A stretch of DNA of 64,000 nt, taken from Chimonanthus salicifolius. Lineage: Eukaryota > Streptophyta > Magnoliopsida > Laurales > Calycanthaceae. The stretch lies in contig CM023542.1 of assembly GCA_013350335.1 (NCBI GenBank), forward strand, positions 9,430,999-9,494,998. Direction: 5' to 3'. Below the pieces are notes generated by a model. The model was given only the letters and a program-made list of their open reading frames with translations, was not told where the DNA came from and ran no database searches. Shown here in pieces: positions 1 through 12,572 of this stretch (positions are counted from its first letter, which is position 1; each line of letters opens with the position of its first letter). The position numbers were made by a program, and so were the translations under genes.

Positions 1-340
1 AATATGTTTTGGGTGATTAAACCATGTACAACTCATATCCTCTTGTCATAGAAGAAATTCTTTCTTCGTGAAGTTATTTACTGTGAATCACCCAACTAAT
101 TGTTTATAGAGTGTATATTTATATCCTTTGTTCTTAATACTCATTATTGATTTTAGATTTAATTTGAACCTATTTCAAAATGCACCCACCATTGACTTAA
201 ACTAAAATCATATTTAAATGGTTAAAAGTTTTTAACATTTAAAATCGTATTTAAAACGATTTATTCAAATTGAATTTGGATACAATTTCTATAGAAGTGT
301 AATTTTTATTTTTAATTCACCCGTCTTCATCTTTTAAAAT

Positions 341-1418
341 GGCTGAGACATCCGATTTTTTTTTCCCTACACACCCGTTTTCAAAAAATAGTGTGAAATT
401 ACGATTCTACCCTTCAACTTAAAATCATCCGAACGAACACGTAAATGTAAAATGTGTTCGTTCGGATGTTGAAACCAGGGGTTTAAAATTCGGTATCGAC
501 GATGTTTTTCTCTTTCTTTTTTTTTTTTTTACAAAAACGACCGGTATTGGCCTATATTGTGATATCGACCGATATGATACGACTGAGATATCGGCATCTC
601 GGCCGATATGACACGGTTTTGGACCCCTGGTTGAAACCATCAGAACGAATATGTCACAAAAAATGCATTCGTTCAGATGGTTTTTGGAGAGAGATTTTCA
701 AACGAGGCCGTTTTTCGACCGATTTCTACAAATAAGGTATCAAAATTCATGTACTCTGAATTTTATGAATTTCATAACTGATTTTAAGTAAAAAGGATAT
801 AATTTTGGGCTTCAAAATTGTACCCCAATAATTAAGGAAAAATGGCCTTTCCTTTTAATTCTTTGGTACGATTTTTGAAGCCCAAAACTATATCCTTTTC
901 ACCTAAAATGAGTCTCGGAATTCATAATTCAGACCTGCCAACTGTAACCTTTGTGCATTTGGCTCGGGTTTTCAAAAGAGGCGGTTTGTCAACTGATTTC
1001 TACAAAAAAGGTATCAAAATTCATCTATTCTGAATTTTATGAACTCTGGGACTAATTTTAGGTGAAAAGGGTATAGTTTTGGGCTTCAAAAATTGTACGT
1101 ACAGAATTAAGAGGGAAGACCATTTTTTCTTAATTCTTGGATACAATTTTTGAATGCCAAAATTATATCCTTTATAATTAAAATCAGTTCCGGAGTTCAT
1201 AAAATCTAGAGTCGATGAATTTTGATATCTTATTTGTAGAAATCGGTCGAGAAACGATTTCGTTTAGAAACCCCTCTCCAAAAACCATCTGAACGAATGC
1301 ATTTTTCACTTTCGTATTCGTTCCGATGATTTTAAACGGAAGGGCATAATCGTAATTTCACACTATTTTTTGAAAATGGGTGTGTAAGGAAAGAGAAGTC
1401 GGGTGTCTATATGGGCGG
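341..1418. mobile_element. Four-armed foldback element, possibly non-autonomous Mutator-like
   Basis: The two ends are long imperfect inverted repeats: the left arm around 365-425 (ACACCCGTTTTCAAAAAATA) is mirrored at about 1335-1385. The element is flanked by a perfect 10-bp direct repeat, CTTTTAAAAT, at 331-340 and 1419-1428. Long inverted ends with 9-11 bp target duplications are typical of Mutator-like elements, hence the tentative class. The interior is not a simple hairpin. Blocks at about 660-838, 846-960, 974-1120 and 1125-1310 are the same sequence in alternating orientation. No transposase reading frame is present. The flanking repeat is nearly palindromic and AT-rich, so its weight as a true target duplication is moderate. 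Confidence 0.65.
475..630. mobile_element. Small MITE nested in the foldback element
   Basis: A 156-bp element with short inverted ends (CCAGGGGTTTAAAATTCGG on the left; the right end reads CCAGGGGTCCAAAACCGTG on the other strand). It is flanked by TTGAAA at 469-474 and 631-636. The inside is an AT-run plus several copies of the palindromic word ATCGGCCGATAT. It belongs to the same dispersed family seen at 1627-1830, 40925-41450 and in intron 1 of RLP-B. It is non-coding; the class is unknown. Confidence 0.55.
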
Positions 1419-1626
1419 CTTTTAAAATAAACTATAAAAATAATTCCTCAGTTATAATAAATTATTGATTCATTACGAAAAATTTCAATTCATGAACTAG
1501 GACTAAAGAAAAAAAAGGTTCGACCTTCCACGATTGAACGAAGTCCATATAAGTATGGATTTAGGACATCTTAAAATTACATTTTGCAATAATCACAAGT
1601 TTAGTTTCTTGAAGTAATTAGTGGTT

Positions 1627-1830
1627 CTAGGGTCGAGATATTGGCCAATACGTAATGTATCGGCCGTATAGCCTTCATATCGGCCGATATGGCCGATATA
1701 TACTCGAATCATATTGGTCTGATATCGGCAGATATGATTAATATCGATATTTTTTTTACAAAAAGAAAAAATCAAAATGGTGATGGTCCCAAATCAAAAT
1801 ATCGGCCCAGATATTGGCCGATATTTACAT
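1627..1830. repeat. ATCGGCCGATAT-family repeat cluster
   Basis: Dense repeats of the self-complementary word ATATCGGCCGATAT and variants, with a poly-T/poly-A tract in the middle. Clear inverted ends like those of the 475-630 copy are not visible, so this may be a decayed copy. Confidence 0.5.
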
Positions 1831-2440
1831 TTTCAAAATTTTTTTAAAAACAATTTATTTTTTAGTTTTTTTTATATTTTTTAATTTAGAAAAAATAAAA
1901 TAAAAAAATAATATTAATATTTAAAAAAAAGACAAAAAGAGGAGAAAGAATCATATCAGCCGATAATTCAACCCATATATATATAGAAAAATATTTGCAA
2001 ATGGGCCGAATTATCGTGGTGCCGTTTTTTACATCTGGGTGGTTCAAAGTCGCTGGGTCACTATTGGCCCCTTGCGGTCAGTACACGGTATAATAAAGTA
2101 ATAAACGATGAGAAATCACTGCACTATTATATCAATAAATTATGTAAGCTGAAGGGACTGAATTGTCGTTTGGTATTACAAGGAACAATGGTGAATAAAT
2201 TCAATACTTGACTATTGAGTACTGGCCAGGTGACGTGGTGTGACTGGTATCTCTCCTTAATAAATTATTTATAGAAGAGGTTTTTAATTAATCCATATAT
2301 ATTGTTATTATATATTAAAATATATCAACTGATGCACCTTGTGTCACTGTATAATTATCATATCAGTCGATACACCTTAATATTGACTTTTTTATTTTAT
2401 TTCTTAGAAAAAAATACTATGTTTTTTGAATTTATATGTA

Positions 2441-2576
2441 GAAAATTGTAGGATACCCAGCATAAAACTTTCACGGGTGAGTCCAATACCCATAGGGTAT
2501 ACCAAGGTTAAACTATGAGAGCTCGAACTCATAACCTCGTACTTCCTGAAGTAGGACGCAACAATTGAGCTACACC
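2441..2576 (-). mobile_element. tRNA-derived SINE-like sequence
   Basis: Read on the minus strand, the head carries a tRNA-like A box (TAGCTCAATTG) and, about 30 bases on, a B box-like stretch (GAGTTCGAGCTC). These are the two internal RNA polymerase III promoter boxes. A short unrelated tail follows. A diverged copy sits at the same place upstream of RLP-B (41883-42022), so it was there before the duplication. No perfect target duplication is evident. Confidence 0.45.
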
Positions 2577-4319
2577 AAAAAAAAAAACAAATACTATTTT
2601 GACAATTTTTTTATATTGAATTTTGGATTATCTACGATTTCAAAAAGACTTAGAAGCAAATTCTTCAAGTGTAAAAAATATTTGTCAATTTTAAACTTTT
2701 TTCTTTAAAATTTTTCCATTTTGAATTACTTTTATCAATTTTTTTTTTTTTGAAATGTTCTTCTAAGATAATCTCGATTTTAGGGTTTAAAAAATAATTT
2801 AATGAAATAGTATTAAGTGTTTGTGAAATTAATAGAGATGTCTTAATATGATTTATATAGTTTATAGAGTGTGTGTAAAATTTTCTAATTTTTTTTTGAA
2901 TTATCCATGAAATATGGGAGTGCTAAGAATGATTCCGATTTTGGACCAATTCAAAAATAAGTATCATTTTAGAGTTTCTTATGAAAAATTAATAAAATGA
3001 TACATAAACATTTATGAATTAAATGAAGTGCCCTTAACATATTTATGTGATTGTATAAACTGATCTCTTTTAGAAATTTAATACCAAATAAACAATCATG
3101 TTTCGACTAATGCTAAAGACTTCAAAAACAATTGAATCTTCTTTGGTTGATCTTCGGATTCTTCGCCGTAATTATACAGCTGTTTGCAGAGTATTCGGAT
3201 TCCAAGAAAACGACTTGTAACGACCACAGAGAAACACTCCGGACCAAGAGCCTTTCGGTGGTGCTTCTCTCATGAGATTTTCACTCATTAATGGACTTGA
3301 AAAATATTATTATACGGATAATTTTTATTATAAACTTTTAAATCAATGTGGATATTTTATAGGTCCACTTTCCATTAAAAGTTGAAAAGTTTAAATATTA
3401 AAACTATTTCAAATAATTGAAAATTATAGTTTTAAAAACAGGACTAGATAAATTCATTTGATAAAAAGAGAGATGATAAATTTATTCTAAAATTACATTC
3501 TTTATAACTTTAAGATAACTTTGTAAGTCATAAATTAACTGATCTTTCAAAAGTTAAAAAAATGACAATCAAATAATTTTCTGCATTAAAGCAAAATTTT
3601 AGGTTAAGTTTAACACTTCAAAATCATTTTAATTAGATCAATTAAATTATATTTTAATCTCTAAACTATTATGGCCTATAATAACATGTGAGAGCTAAAA
3701 AAACATGCTTTGATTGGATGACCCATTTTTAAGCATGAGACCAAAAAAAAAAAAAAAAATGACTTCAATTGAATAAGTTAGGTTTTTAAATGCCATAATT
3801 TTTTTTTTAAAACAAATACTATACTTCAAATATTTTTATTATCTATATCTTTTGGCTTATAATAGGTATTGGTTTTAAGGAAACTACCATAGTTTAAAGA
3901 TATACCATTTCTTGAAGGCCATTATTTTTATCACTTTAAATCTTATACTTTCTAAAACTTTGCATGTTGTAATAACATGTGAGACTTAAAAAAAAAAATA
4001 TTAATTTGAGCGTGGGATGTTTAAAAAAATTAATTCAATGAGATTAATTAAGTCATTTTAAATACTATAAATATAAATCACTTTAAATAATTTTAAACTT
4101 TGAGTTTTATAGAATTTAAAATATAACTTAGTTAATATAAATTTTGTCATTTTTATAAGTTCCGTATACAAATATATATTCTACTAATAGTTCTGTCACA
4201 TTTAAGAATATTGTTTACAAAATGAACATGTTATTTTTTTTTTTTAATGACCGAGGTGTCTAGGTCTTCAGGGTGTGCTCAACTAGTCTTTTGGGTTTGT
4301 ACAAGTTTTCGTACCCATT

Positions 4320-4620
4320 AGAGATGAAACTTGGGTCAGGTTTTAACTCGACCTGTATGACTTGGCCCGAGAAATAAGTGGATTTGGGTTATATATTTGT
4401 ATATTTTGGATCGGATTGAGTTAAGAAAAAAAAAAGAACTTGCATGAAATTTGAGTCAAATTGGGTTGAGAAATTTATAATCAATCCGACCCGATCCGAC
4501 GTAATTCGAATACTCCAAATTATAAAACAACATTAGAATTGAATTGAGTCAGAATTTGGATTGGATTGAGTTGAATAATTAAAGTCGAGTTGGATCAAAT
4601 TTAAATGAGTTTCAACATGC
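4320..4620. repeat. Degenerate GGGT(C/T)GGGTTGAGTC-type dispersed repeat
   Basis: A low-complexity stretch with recurring GGATTGAGTT, GACCCGATCCGAC and TTGGGTTGAG words. Similar sequence in the other orientation lies in intron 1 of RLP-B (about 43860-44190). It is non-coding; the class is not identified. Confidence 0.35.
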
Positions 4621-5478
4621 ACGTCAGATAAAATTACTGAGAGTGACCCTTTAAGATGATATTTAATTTGAAATTAAGACTTTACGAGATTTGTGCCCAA
4701 CACAAATTAAATCTCATTCTGCCATGCGTCTGTTTCTTTCATATAATTTTTTTTTTCGGCCTCTCTTTCAACATTGTATATTGTAATCATTATCATTATT
4801 TTTCTCTATTTATATAGTCTCATTTTTATACTTAATTTTTACAAAGTAAGTTTTACATAGCCCAATTATTTGGTGATGTGACTTGAACAAATGATTTTTA
4901 TTTAAAATCAATTTCTTGTATGGGATCTATCTATTCATAAATACATTTGAGTTTATGAATGAGTTCATATTAAATATATCTAATTAATAAACAAATCAAG
5001 ATCTTTAACTGATACTTATTTAATGTAATTGGATCCGAATCAAATAAATAAGTTGGGTAAAATTTTAGAGAGTTGAAAAATGACTCTTGTACATTAGTCC
5101 GTCTAAATTGACTCGGTTCTATGAATTTCAAATTGTTCAGGTAAATGAGTTTTACTATTTTTTTTTTTTAACTTGAGTCCCAAAACTCAATTAAAATACT
5201 AGATTGGATAGGATGTTAAGTAAGTTTGAATTTTGGGTTTTTCACCATTTTAATGAGCTACTTTTTGAGCTTTACCATGTCATAGGAGCCATAGTTTCTG
5301 ATGTTTTAAAAATTGGCCTAGCCTGCAGCTGAACAGGCGGCTCAAGTGTTCAACCATGACCGACTTAGGTACGACCTGATTTTCTTAAAAGACCTTTCAG
5401 GGAATAAAACCATAAAAGACCGGTCAGACTCGTGGGTTTGTCACTGTCAGGCACCAACCATCTCTGATGAGAGCTGCT

Positions 5479-5484
5479 TATAAA
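5479..5484 (+). promoter_or_regulatory. Putative TATA box of RLP-A
   Basis: TATAAA lies 70 bp upstream of the chosen ATG. From here to the ATG the sequence is nearly identical to the RLP-B leader, which has TATAAA at 43310-43315. A pyrimidine-rich leader (CTCCCTCCTCTCACC) follows in both genes. Confidence 0.5.
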
Positions 5485-5554
5485 GCTCCAACTCATCTCC
5501 CTCCTCTCACCACTTCCCCATCCATATTTTTTAGCCAAAAACAAAAAAAAAAAA

Positions 5555-8500
5555 ATGTTGATTGGCAGTAAGGGATGGCTAGGAATTTGGAGCATACTTG
5601 TGTTGGTAGCAAGTGGTGAGTGGTGTTGGTATGGGAGCGAGGGCTGCTTGCATCCAGAAAGAGAAGCTCTGTTGATGATCAAAGATGATATCAACCGTCC
5701 AAATGGATCTTCTCTACCTGATTGGAAAGGCCAGGATTGCTGCACTTGGAAGGGTGTCACTTGTGACAACTCGTCCACAGTACTTGAAATCGACATTTCT
5801 TCTGTGAGAAGTGAGAAACTGGGAACATGGTATCCAAACACCACCTTGTTTCTGCAATTCAAGAAGCTGTCCTCTCTACAATTAGGAAATAACCAGATTG
5901 GTGGATGGACCAGACCTGAAGGTAACCCATCATCTCTGCCTTTTCTTTCCTCTTAAATTTGAGAACATTTGTTAGAAAACCATGAATAGATAACATTCTT
6001 CGATTAGAACTCTTTTTAAAAAATTAGCCGTTGAGAGGGTAGTTCTTCAAGTGTGTGGAGTCGTTGGTGTCTCAAATTAACAGATGTGGACTTTTGTCAC
6101 TTTCACATCCGCTGTCACGTGCAGCTACGCTCTATGATTGCACATGGAAACTTCAAGTCCGCCCTTATATACAGGTGAATTCTATGCCTGCACGTGGAAT
6201 CTGCACTGACACCATGACCCGATAACATTATTGAGATAGAACTCAAATTCAAAAACTAGCCATGAAGAGGAGGTGCCTCAAATGTTATATAGAGTCATTT
6301 GTTTATCAAATTAATCAACATGAAACTTTTGTCACTTTCACAATATTATTTACCTGAACAATCTATGAAAACTTTTTGCCATGAGAGCATGTGTAATGTG
6401 GATTTTTTTTATGTTGTTCTATAAAAATATAATATATTATATAAAACTTATATTTATACATTTTTTAATTAAATAAATTAGATTTTATAAATTATACTTA
6501 AAATTTGGGTTTTCATATTAAACTTGTACTAGTCTAGTCTCGATCCAAATTCTAATTCAAACACAATATTTTGGAGCATGAAAATGTTTAGGCCAATGCA
6601 AACCTGAAATTTTTTTAGGTTTCTACATTCGGGCACGGGTTAGGCCTGGCCCAATTGCATCCCTGAAAGGTAATAATGCCTCTCTTTTGGCCTTCTAGTT
6701 TCCTTTAATTTTTCGTTGTTGCCTACTTTATTTCTTCATGGTCCTACAACCCAAGTTGAACTATGATGTCAAATTGTTGGCGGTTGATACGAGCCCTTAA
6801 GAGATTTAAATAAAAAAATTTTAAAAACACATGAAAGAGTGTCAGGAAATGTTTTCTAGGGTCCTGAACAAGGTTATCTGATGCGACGACTAAAAAAGTA
6901 AAAAAAAAAAAGTAGAGAGAGACTGATACATACTCATATCGGCGTCCTGAATTTTTAACCCCAGAAGGAATGCTATGGGTTAATCTCTAGAAATCAATCA
7001 CAAAAAACTGCAGAATATCTAATGATGAAGCCATATTTGTACACACATTCAAGGGATGTACAAAATATACAAGTCCCACAGCATCAGTATGAAGTAGAGT
7101 TGAAGATGCTAAGAATTGCTCCCGTATACGGTTTTCTTGCTAAAGATAAATCTCAACAATTAAAGAGAACCAAAGGGCCATGGTTTTGTTGGTTTAGACA
7201 TCATTTCCTCTGAAATTTTATGATAGAGTTGCAACAGAGATTAGCTACAGTACCCAATTCCAGGCTTCATAACTTTTTCACTGGGTTTGAGCTGCACAGA
7301 CACCTCTGGGTCAGCTCTACAGTAAGTTATTTTGTGTTGATGCCGATGCTGCATAAACTTTATGATAATCAATCAACTCATTATTGTAGAAATAGATCTA
7401 TATGTTTTTGTTTTTGCAAATTATGAACAAATTGGTGGACTTAAGTTTCTACTTATGACAAAGAAAAGACCTTCAGCCCTATGTGGTCTGTTCGGCCTCT
7501 GCATTAGCAACTCAGGTTGAAGATGTCTTTGTTTTGGCATAGTAATGATAAGAATGTACTCTGTTTAATATTAATTTCAAAACTTTTCTTTTAAATTTCT
7601 TTGCAGGATTATGTGAAATGACCAATCTCCAAATTTTGGAAATCAGCAAAAACAGATTGGAGAATGACATGCTGCCCCCTTGTCTAGGCAACCTGTCCAA
7701 CTTGCAAAGTTTAGATTTAAGCCAGAACAACCTAAAGGGCCATTTCTTAACCTCAACAGGTATGAAAAAAGATCTAAACATATCAGTATTTCTTTCTAGC
7801 TTGAGCTTAGGATGGCCCCTCCGTGTGCTATACTTTCACATTGATAATGTTGGCGCTCAAAACTTTAACCCCCGTTTCTCTAGCTAAGATTTGTATCCTG
7901 ATTATGTAATGAAGTCACACTTGAAAATACATTTATTATATTTATTGAACATTTGGTCAACTTTTGATTCAAAGACAAGTGAGATTGGTACAGTAATGTC
8001 TTAAATAATATCACCATTGTGACTTACGAAGCTTACCATGTTCCCTCTATTTCACAGGGTTTTGTGAATTGAAGTCACTAAGGATCATGCACCTTGAAAC
8101 TAATGCAATTGAAGGCAGAATTCCTCCATGTATCAGTTACATGAATTCGCTCGAGGAGCTGTATCTTTCCAAGAATCAATTAAGTGGAAGCATTCCACCT
8201 CTAGTAAACCTTACTTCATTGAGAAACATTTTCTTGGATAGCAACAACTTGGATGGTGCCTTCGAGTTTTTCACTATTGCAAACCTCTCTGCACTTCAGA
8301 TGGTCGACCTTTCAAACAATCCCCTCTTACAAGTAGAAACAGAATCACCAACATGGATTCCATCATTTCAGCTCCAATATATCTGTCTATCGAGTTGCCG
8401 ACTCAACAAGCTTAGTGACAGTGCCATGCCTACTTTCTTGCCCACTCAATCCAACTTGTATCTACTGGATTTGTCGGGAAATGATATTGTTGGTAACATT

Positions 8501-9877
8501 CCTAGCTGGATGCTATATAACATGACAAAGCTCCAATACTTGACTCTAGCTCATAATTCAATAGCAGGATCATTCCCTCTTCCCCCTAAACAAACTATAA
8601 ACAATAGCATCCTTTGGTTAGATGTATCTGAGAATTATGTCCAAGGGCCCCTTCCCTCCAACATAAACATACTTTTTCCTCAATTGCTGTATCTTAACAT
8701 CTCTACAAATGTGTTACAAGGTGAAATATTTTTCGACAGTACAAAGGCATCATCTTTGCAAGTGTTGGACCTATCGAGCAACTACATTTCAGGAGAAATC
8801 CCAAATGGATTACTGGGAAAAAACTCTTCAATTACCTACCTAGGCTTATCAAATAACAGGCTGCACGGAGGGATAATGCCGCGGGATTCTAGTATGACTC
8901 AGTTACAACATTTAATACTTGATGGAAATGACTTAACAGGGAGAATACCCGATGGGCTATCGAGTAGCACCAATTTGCAATGCCTCAACCTTAGAGGGAA
9001 TTTCATGAGTGGCAGTATCCCTAGTTGGTTGCCAAGGCTTGGGAATCTTGCATTACTTCTCTTGGGTGGAAATGATTTCTCTGGTTTCATTCCAATTGAG
9101 TTGTGTCAAATGCAAAATATACATTTGTTGGATTTCTCGAAAAACCACCTTTCGGGCAACATACCACCTTGTCTCAAAAATGTCTCTGCTTGGATTTCTC
9201 GAAAAACCTCTGTTGATGCTTATCTTCGCCCACTGGGTAATGCTTATAAGGTCTTGAGCTTAAGGACCGACTTTGCAACTAAGGGAAGATCATGGTCTTA
9301 TGAAGGCATCCCTCTCTCCTTGATGACTGGTATTGATTTATCTTCAAATCAATTGACAGGTAACATCCCACCAGAGACAGGATATTTGAGAGAAATTCGG
9401 TCTTTGAATCTATCTCACACCCTTCTAATGGGCAATCTTCCAGAGTCCTTTCAGTACTTGTTGAACTTGGAAAGTTTGGATCTATCCCACAACAAATTTA
9501 CAGGCCGTATCCCCTCACAATTGGGTCAAGTACATGCACTCTCTACTTTCAGTGTTGCCTTTAATAATCTCTCCGGTGCGATACCAGATTTCCAAGGCCA
9601 ATTTTCAACATTCACTGTGAGTAGCTACATGGGAAATCCAGATCTTTGTGGACAACCTCTTGAAAGAAATTGCTCTTTGAACAGCCCACCACAATCCCAT
9701 GTTGAGGATGGAGAAGACAAGGATGAATCTAGTATTGTTGACCAGCCCATGTTTTTCTACTCGTGTGTTGCAATCTCATATGTGTTAGGATTTTGGGGTT
9801 TCATTGGTTCTCTCTTTTTCAACGAGGGTTGGAGAAAGAAGTTTTTTGAGATTGCAGATTGGTGCCTTCTGAGGTGA
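5555..9877 (+). CDS. LRR receptor-like protein RLP-A (three exons)
   Basis: Receptor-like protein: an extracellular LRR receptor anchored in the plasma membrane, without a kinase. Exons are 5555-5921, 7607-7759 and 8058-9877. Both introns have GT-AG borders and phase 1, giving 779 aa. The ATG opens a hydrophobic signal peptide (residues 1 to about 22). The LRR N-terminal cap has C31, a CC pair at 62-63 and C70. Plant extracellular LRRs with LxGxIP motifs follow, then a non-LRR island ending near SYEGIP, four last LRRs and a C-terminal cap ending ERNCSLN. An acidic stretch (EDGEDKDE), one transmembrane helix (about 738-760, with a GFWGFIG glycine pattern) and a short basic tail complete it. 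In the family, acidic juxtamembrane and glycine-rich helices support pairing with SOBIR1-type kinases; that partner is inferred here. A conserved LRR Asn is Thr in SHTLLMG (SHNLLMG in RLP-B). The ligand is unknown. Confidence 0.93.
6975..7332 (+). pseudogene. Exon-like block in intron 1 of RLP-A (broken copy)
   Basis: Within intron 1 lies a protein-like stretch containing QHQYEVELKMLRIAPVYGFL and KGPWFCWF. It is homologous to the intact reading frame at 46320-46652 in intron 1 of RLP-B. In this copy an insertion near 7202-7212 brings in a stop, so the frame is broken. It is unlike LRR sequence and I do not recognise the family. It may be an exon captured from another gene. Confidence 0.45.
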
Positions 9878-10170
9878 GTGTGAGGATCTGGTGTATGTGT
9901 ATCTACTAAGATTGCCAAGGTTGATGTCTTTAAATAATAATTTCATGCTAGTTGCAAATTTGACATTACTATCTTTATTGGTTCTTAATGGTACTGCCTT
10001 CGTTGTTGTTTGAATCAAACGTAGCAAACTTTGATGAAATCAGTAGATGTGAAAAAACGAAGTTTAACTAATTGATAGATTGAAAGAATAGACTAAAATT
10101 TGCATGTGTCCTTAGAGCCTTAGAATTCATATTGCATCAATCCTCCATTTGAGGTTTTTATAGTGAATTG
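9878..10170 (+). other. 3' flank of RLP-A up to the transposon insertion
   Basis: Non-coding and closely matching 51841-52095 downstream of RLP-B. It ends with AATTG (10166-10170), the left target duplication of the 29.6 kb insertion. Confidence 0.6.
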
Positions 10171-10406
10171 TGTTGGGTTTATGGCTCATAGTCCTCTAGG
10201 GCTTGGACTGTGTTGGGCGCAGTCTATGTTAAGACACAAGTATATAAGGTTCTTTTCTCCTAGGCTTTTCTTTGAGTTGTGAATAGAGAGGAAGAGAGAT
10301 TGAGAGGAAGGGATGATTAAGGTTAGTGTAATCCTTGTAACCTATCTAGGTCTTCAACTTAGTGAAATCATCACGCTCTGTGGATCTAAGTGGTATTGCA
10401 GAACAA
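10171..10406 (+). repeat. Left LTR of element O, 3' end deleted
   Basis: It aligns with 39486-39782 from TGTTGGGTTTATGGCTC to GGTATTG.(C/A)GAAC. About 60 bp present at the end of the right LTR, and any primer-binding site, are missing, so a small deletion removed the LTR/interior junction. Confidence 0.75.
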
Positions 10407-12572
10407 AGGTTCGATTCATTGTCGGTTTTGATAAAGGGACAGATTCGCAGTTTTGCCAACACGTTCAATCGCACAAGGGGTTTTAGTTTGAAACCACCGC
10501 AACCAAGACTAGGGGTTTTCAAGTTTTGGTTTAATCATACAGTGTAGCAAGCGTTTCACCGAGAACAGGTGTGTGATATCAGCAACACTGAAGTAAAAGC
10601 ACATATCCAGCAGGAAACACCCAACGCCTCTTGTACAACATTGAAAGGGGTTTCAAGAACCCACTACAACCCAACCGCACAGAGCAACAAGCACGTCTGT
10701 CTATTTCTCTCCTATCTGGTGAACAATGTCTTGTTCTCGTTCAGTGTGCAAGATCAAATCTCAAGCAGATTGGGGTCTCTCTCGGTTTGAGAAAGGGGCT
10801 TCAAAGAAAGCAGCCTGCACCCAGTTTTCTTGCAGAGGCCAGCGAACAACACAAAACCTAGGTAGCATCGGCAGTTTTGGGAAGCTAATAGATCGGTCGA
10901 GCAATGTAGACAACACCATCCCTGCTTGAGTCCAGAAGGGCAAAACACAGAAGTTCAATGGGGGCAGAAACATGCCCAATTGTAGATCTCACTCAGACCA
11001 GTGCAGCAACATTGAGAGCGGCAAGAGTCGATGGAACATATCCAGGCTCATATCTCAAAAGGTCTCTCAAATCTCAAGGGCAGAACGACAGTTACTCCCA
11101 TTGTCAGAAGCCAGACGTGCCTCTAAATCTGTTCTTCAAGCAGACTAGGAAAGTGCTCAGAACAGAGCAATCAAGTATCAGTAAAGAGGTGTGACCGTCC
11201 CAACCCAGTCTCTCTCATCAGTTTTGAGAAACCAGAACCCCAGTCGTTCCATACCATACAGAACACAAAGGAAGGAAGGCAGGCCGAACTACAGATTTGT
11301 TTAATCAAGGGTAGGCATGAACTGTTCTTTCCAGATAGTCTGAAATAGACCAGAAAGGGGAAAACACCGCACGATCGTAGGCAGATCTGTCACATTGAGG
11401 CAGGCAGATCAGCAGAACTTAGAAACAAGAGGGCAGAAGCGTCCCAGCCCCAAAATATTCTCATCGCAAGCAGTAGGCATGCATGCTAGTTCAATCGCAC
11501 ATCAGCAGGTGTTAGATAAAATGGGATTTTCATAGAAACTCTCATGCTCAGAAGGCACCACACAGACAGAAGATCCAGTTTTCTCTCTTCATCTTCGGCC
11601 AAACACCAGAGAGGAGGACGCGTGGCAGCTTAGGCGCAGAACACATCCAACATATGAAACAGAGGCAGAACTCTCTAGCCTGTAGAGAAAGTAATGTTCC
11701 GTCCCAAGCAGCAGGCGAGGGTTTCGAGCAGGTCAGTTTTTCAGGGGGAGCAGGGAGAACACCATGCCAGTCAGGCGTAGGAGACCAAGGTGCAACCAAT
11801 AGACAATCATTCTCCACCATCGAGGGACCCCAAACGGAAGAAGACGAAACCCAAGAAAGCATCCAGCGCAGAACTCATTGTCTTCGTTTTGCAGTTTAAC
11901 TGGGAACAACAAGGGGGTTTACAGAGAAACAGTTGGGCTGTTATAGGTTGATAACAGTCATAGTCCTAGGTAAAAGAGTTTTTTGTAGTCAAACTGTATC
12001 TTCTCAGTTCAGGTTTGAGAATCCCCAGTCATAGAAAACAGGCAAATCTCAGAGGTTTTCGTGAAGTAGGGGCAGTTCCACATAAATCTCAAGCAGTAGA
12101 ATCTAAGCGTAAAAGGGGGCACTTCAGCCCAGTTTTCATCCCTCAAATCTAGAGCAACAAGCTTGAGTTGTAGGGGTTTGTTCCCAAATCCGAGATCTGC
12201 GTCGGCACAATGGGAGCACTACAGATTTGATATCCTGTAGTTAGTAGAAGGGTTTCAGGTAGTGCATGCCTAAGAAGATATACTCCAGACAAAGAGTAGG
12301 CTAAGGCAGGGAGGAGATATGATATCCTACAGTCACAGGCAAGTACACGCCTAAGCAGGTCTATTCCAGACAGAGAGTAGGCTAAGGCACTTGAACAGTT
12401 GCAGATCTCGACAGAGTAGAGGGCAAGGAACGACTTCAAGGAGAAGGAGGCAACAGGCTTCCAGATTTGCAATAGTACAACTGCAAAGCTCGATTCAATC
12501 CAGAGTGCATGATTTGACAAAAACCGGCGGTCAAGATGAGACCAGTTAGTCAGAGGTGAGGAGCAAAGAGGC
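10407..12572 (+). other. Interior of element O, left part, non-coding
   Basis: About 2.2 kb with a base composition unlike the AT-rich flanks. It has only short open frames on both strands and no retroviral motif. It is interrupted at 12572 by the gypsy element G, next to the target duplication GAGGC (12568-12572). Confidence 0.55.
12228..12400. repeat. Tandem duplication, about 92-bp unit
   Basis: GATATCCT(G/A)(T/C)AGT... and the shared tail GAGTAGGCTAAGGCA occur at about 12228-12315 and about 12320-12390. This is an imperfect two-copy repeat within element O. Confidence 0.5.

Larger units (their letters stand above)
2046..5470 (+). other. 5' flank of RLP-A (duplication unit A), non-coding
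   Basis: AT-rich sequence without a credible gene. Parts match the 5' flank of RLP-B: 2100-2290 corresponds to about 41690-41870 (shared words such as GAATTGTCGTTTGGTATTAC), and about 3460-3500 corresponds to about 42910-42950. From about 3540 to 5470 the two flanks no longer match, so the proximal promoter regions differ. This marks the left part of a direct tandem duplication. Confidence 0.6.

Noticed and set aside
8899..9090. Antisense open frames across the LRR exons (also 50721-51029, 5365-5862)
   Set aside because: Shadows of the LRR coding repeat; they have no start context or family signature.
11548..11899. Overlapping frames of 104 and 81 codons in element O
   Set aside because: No motif, both strands open because of base composition; not supported as genes.
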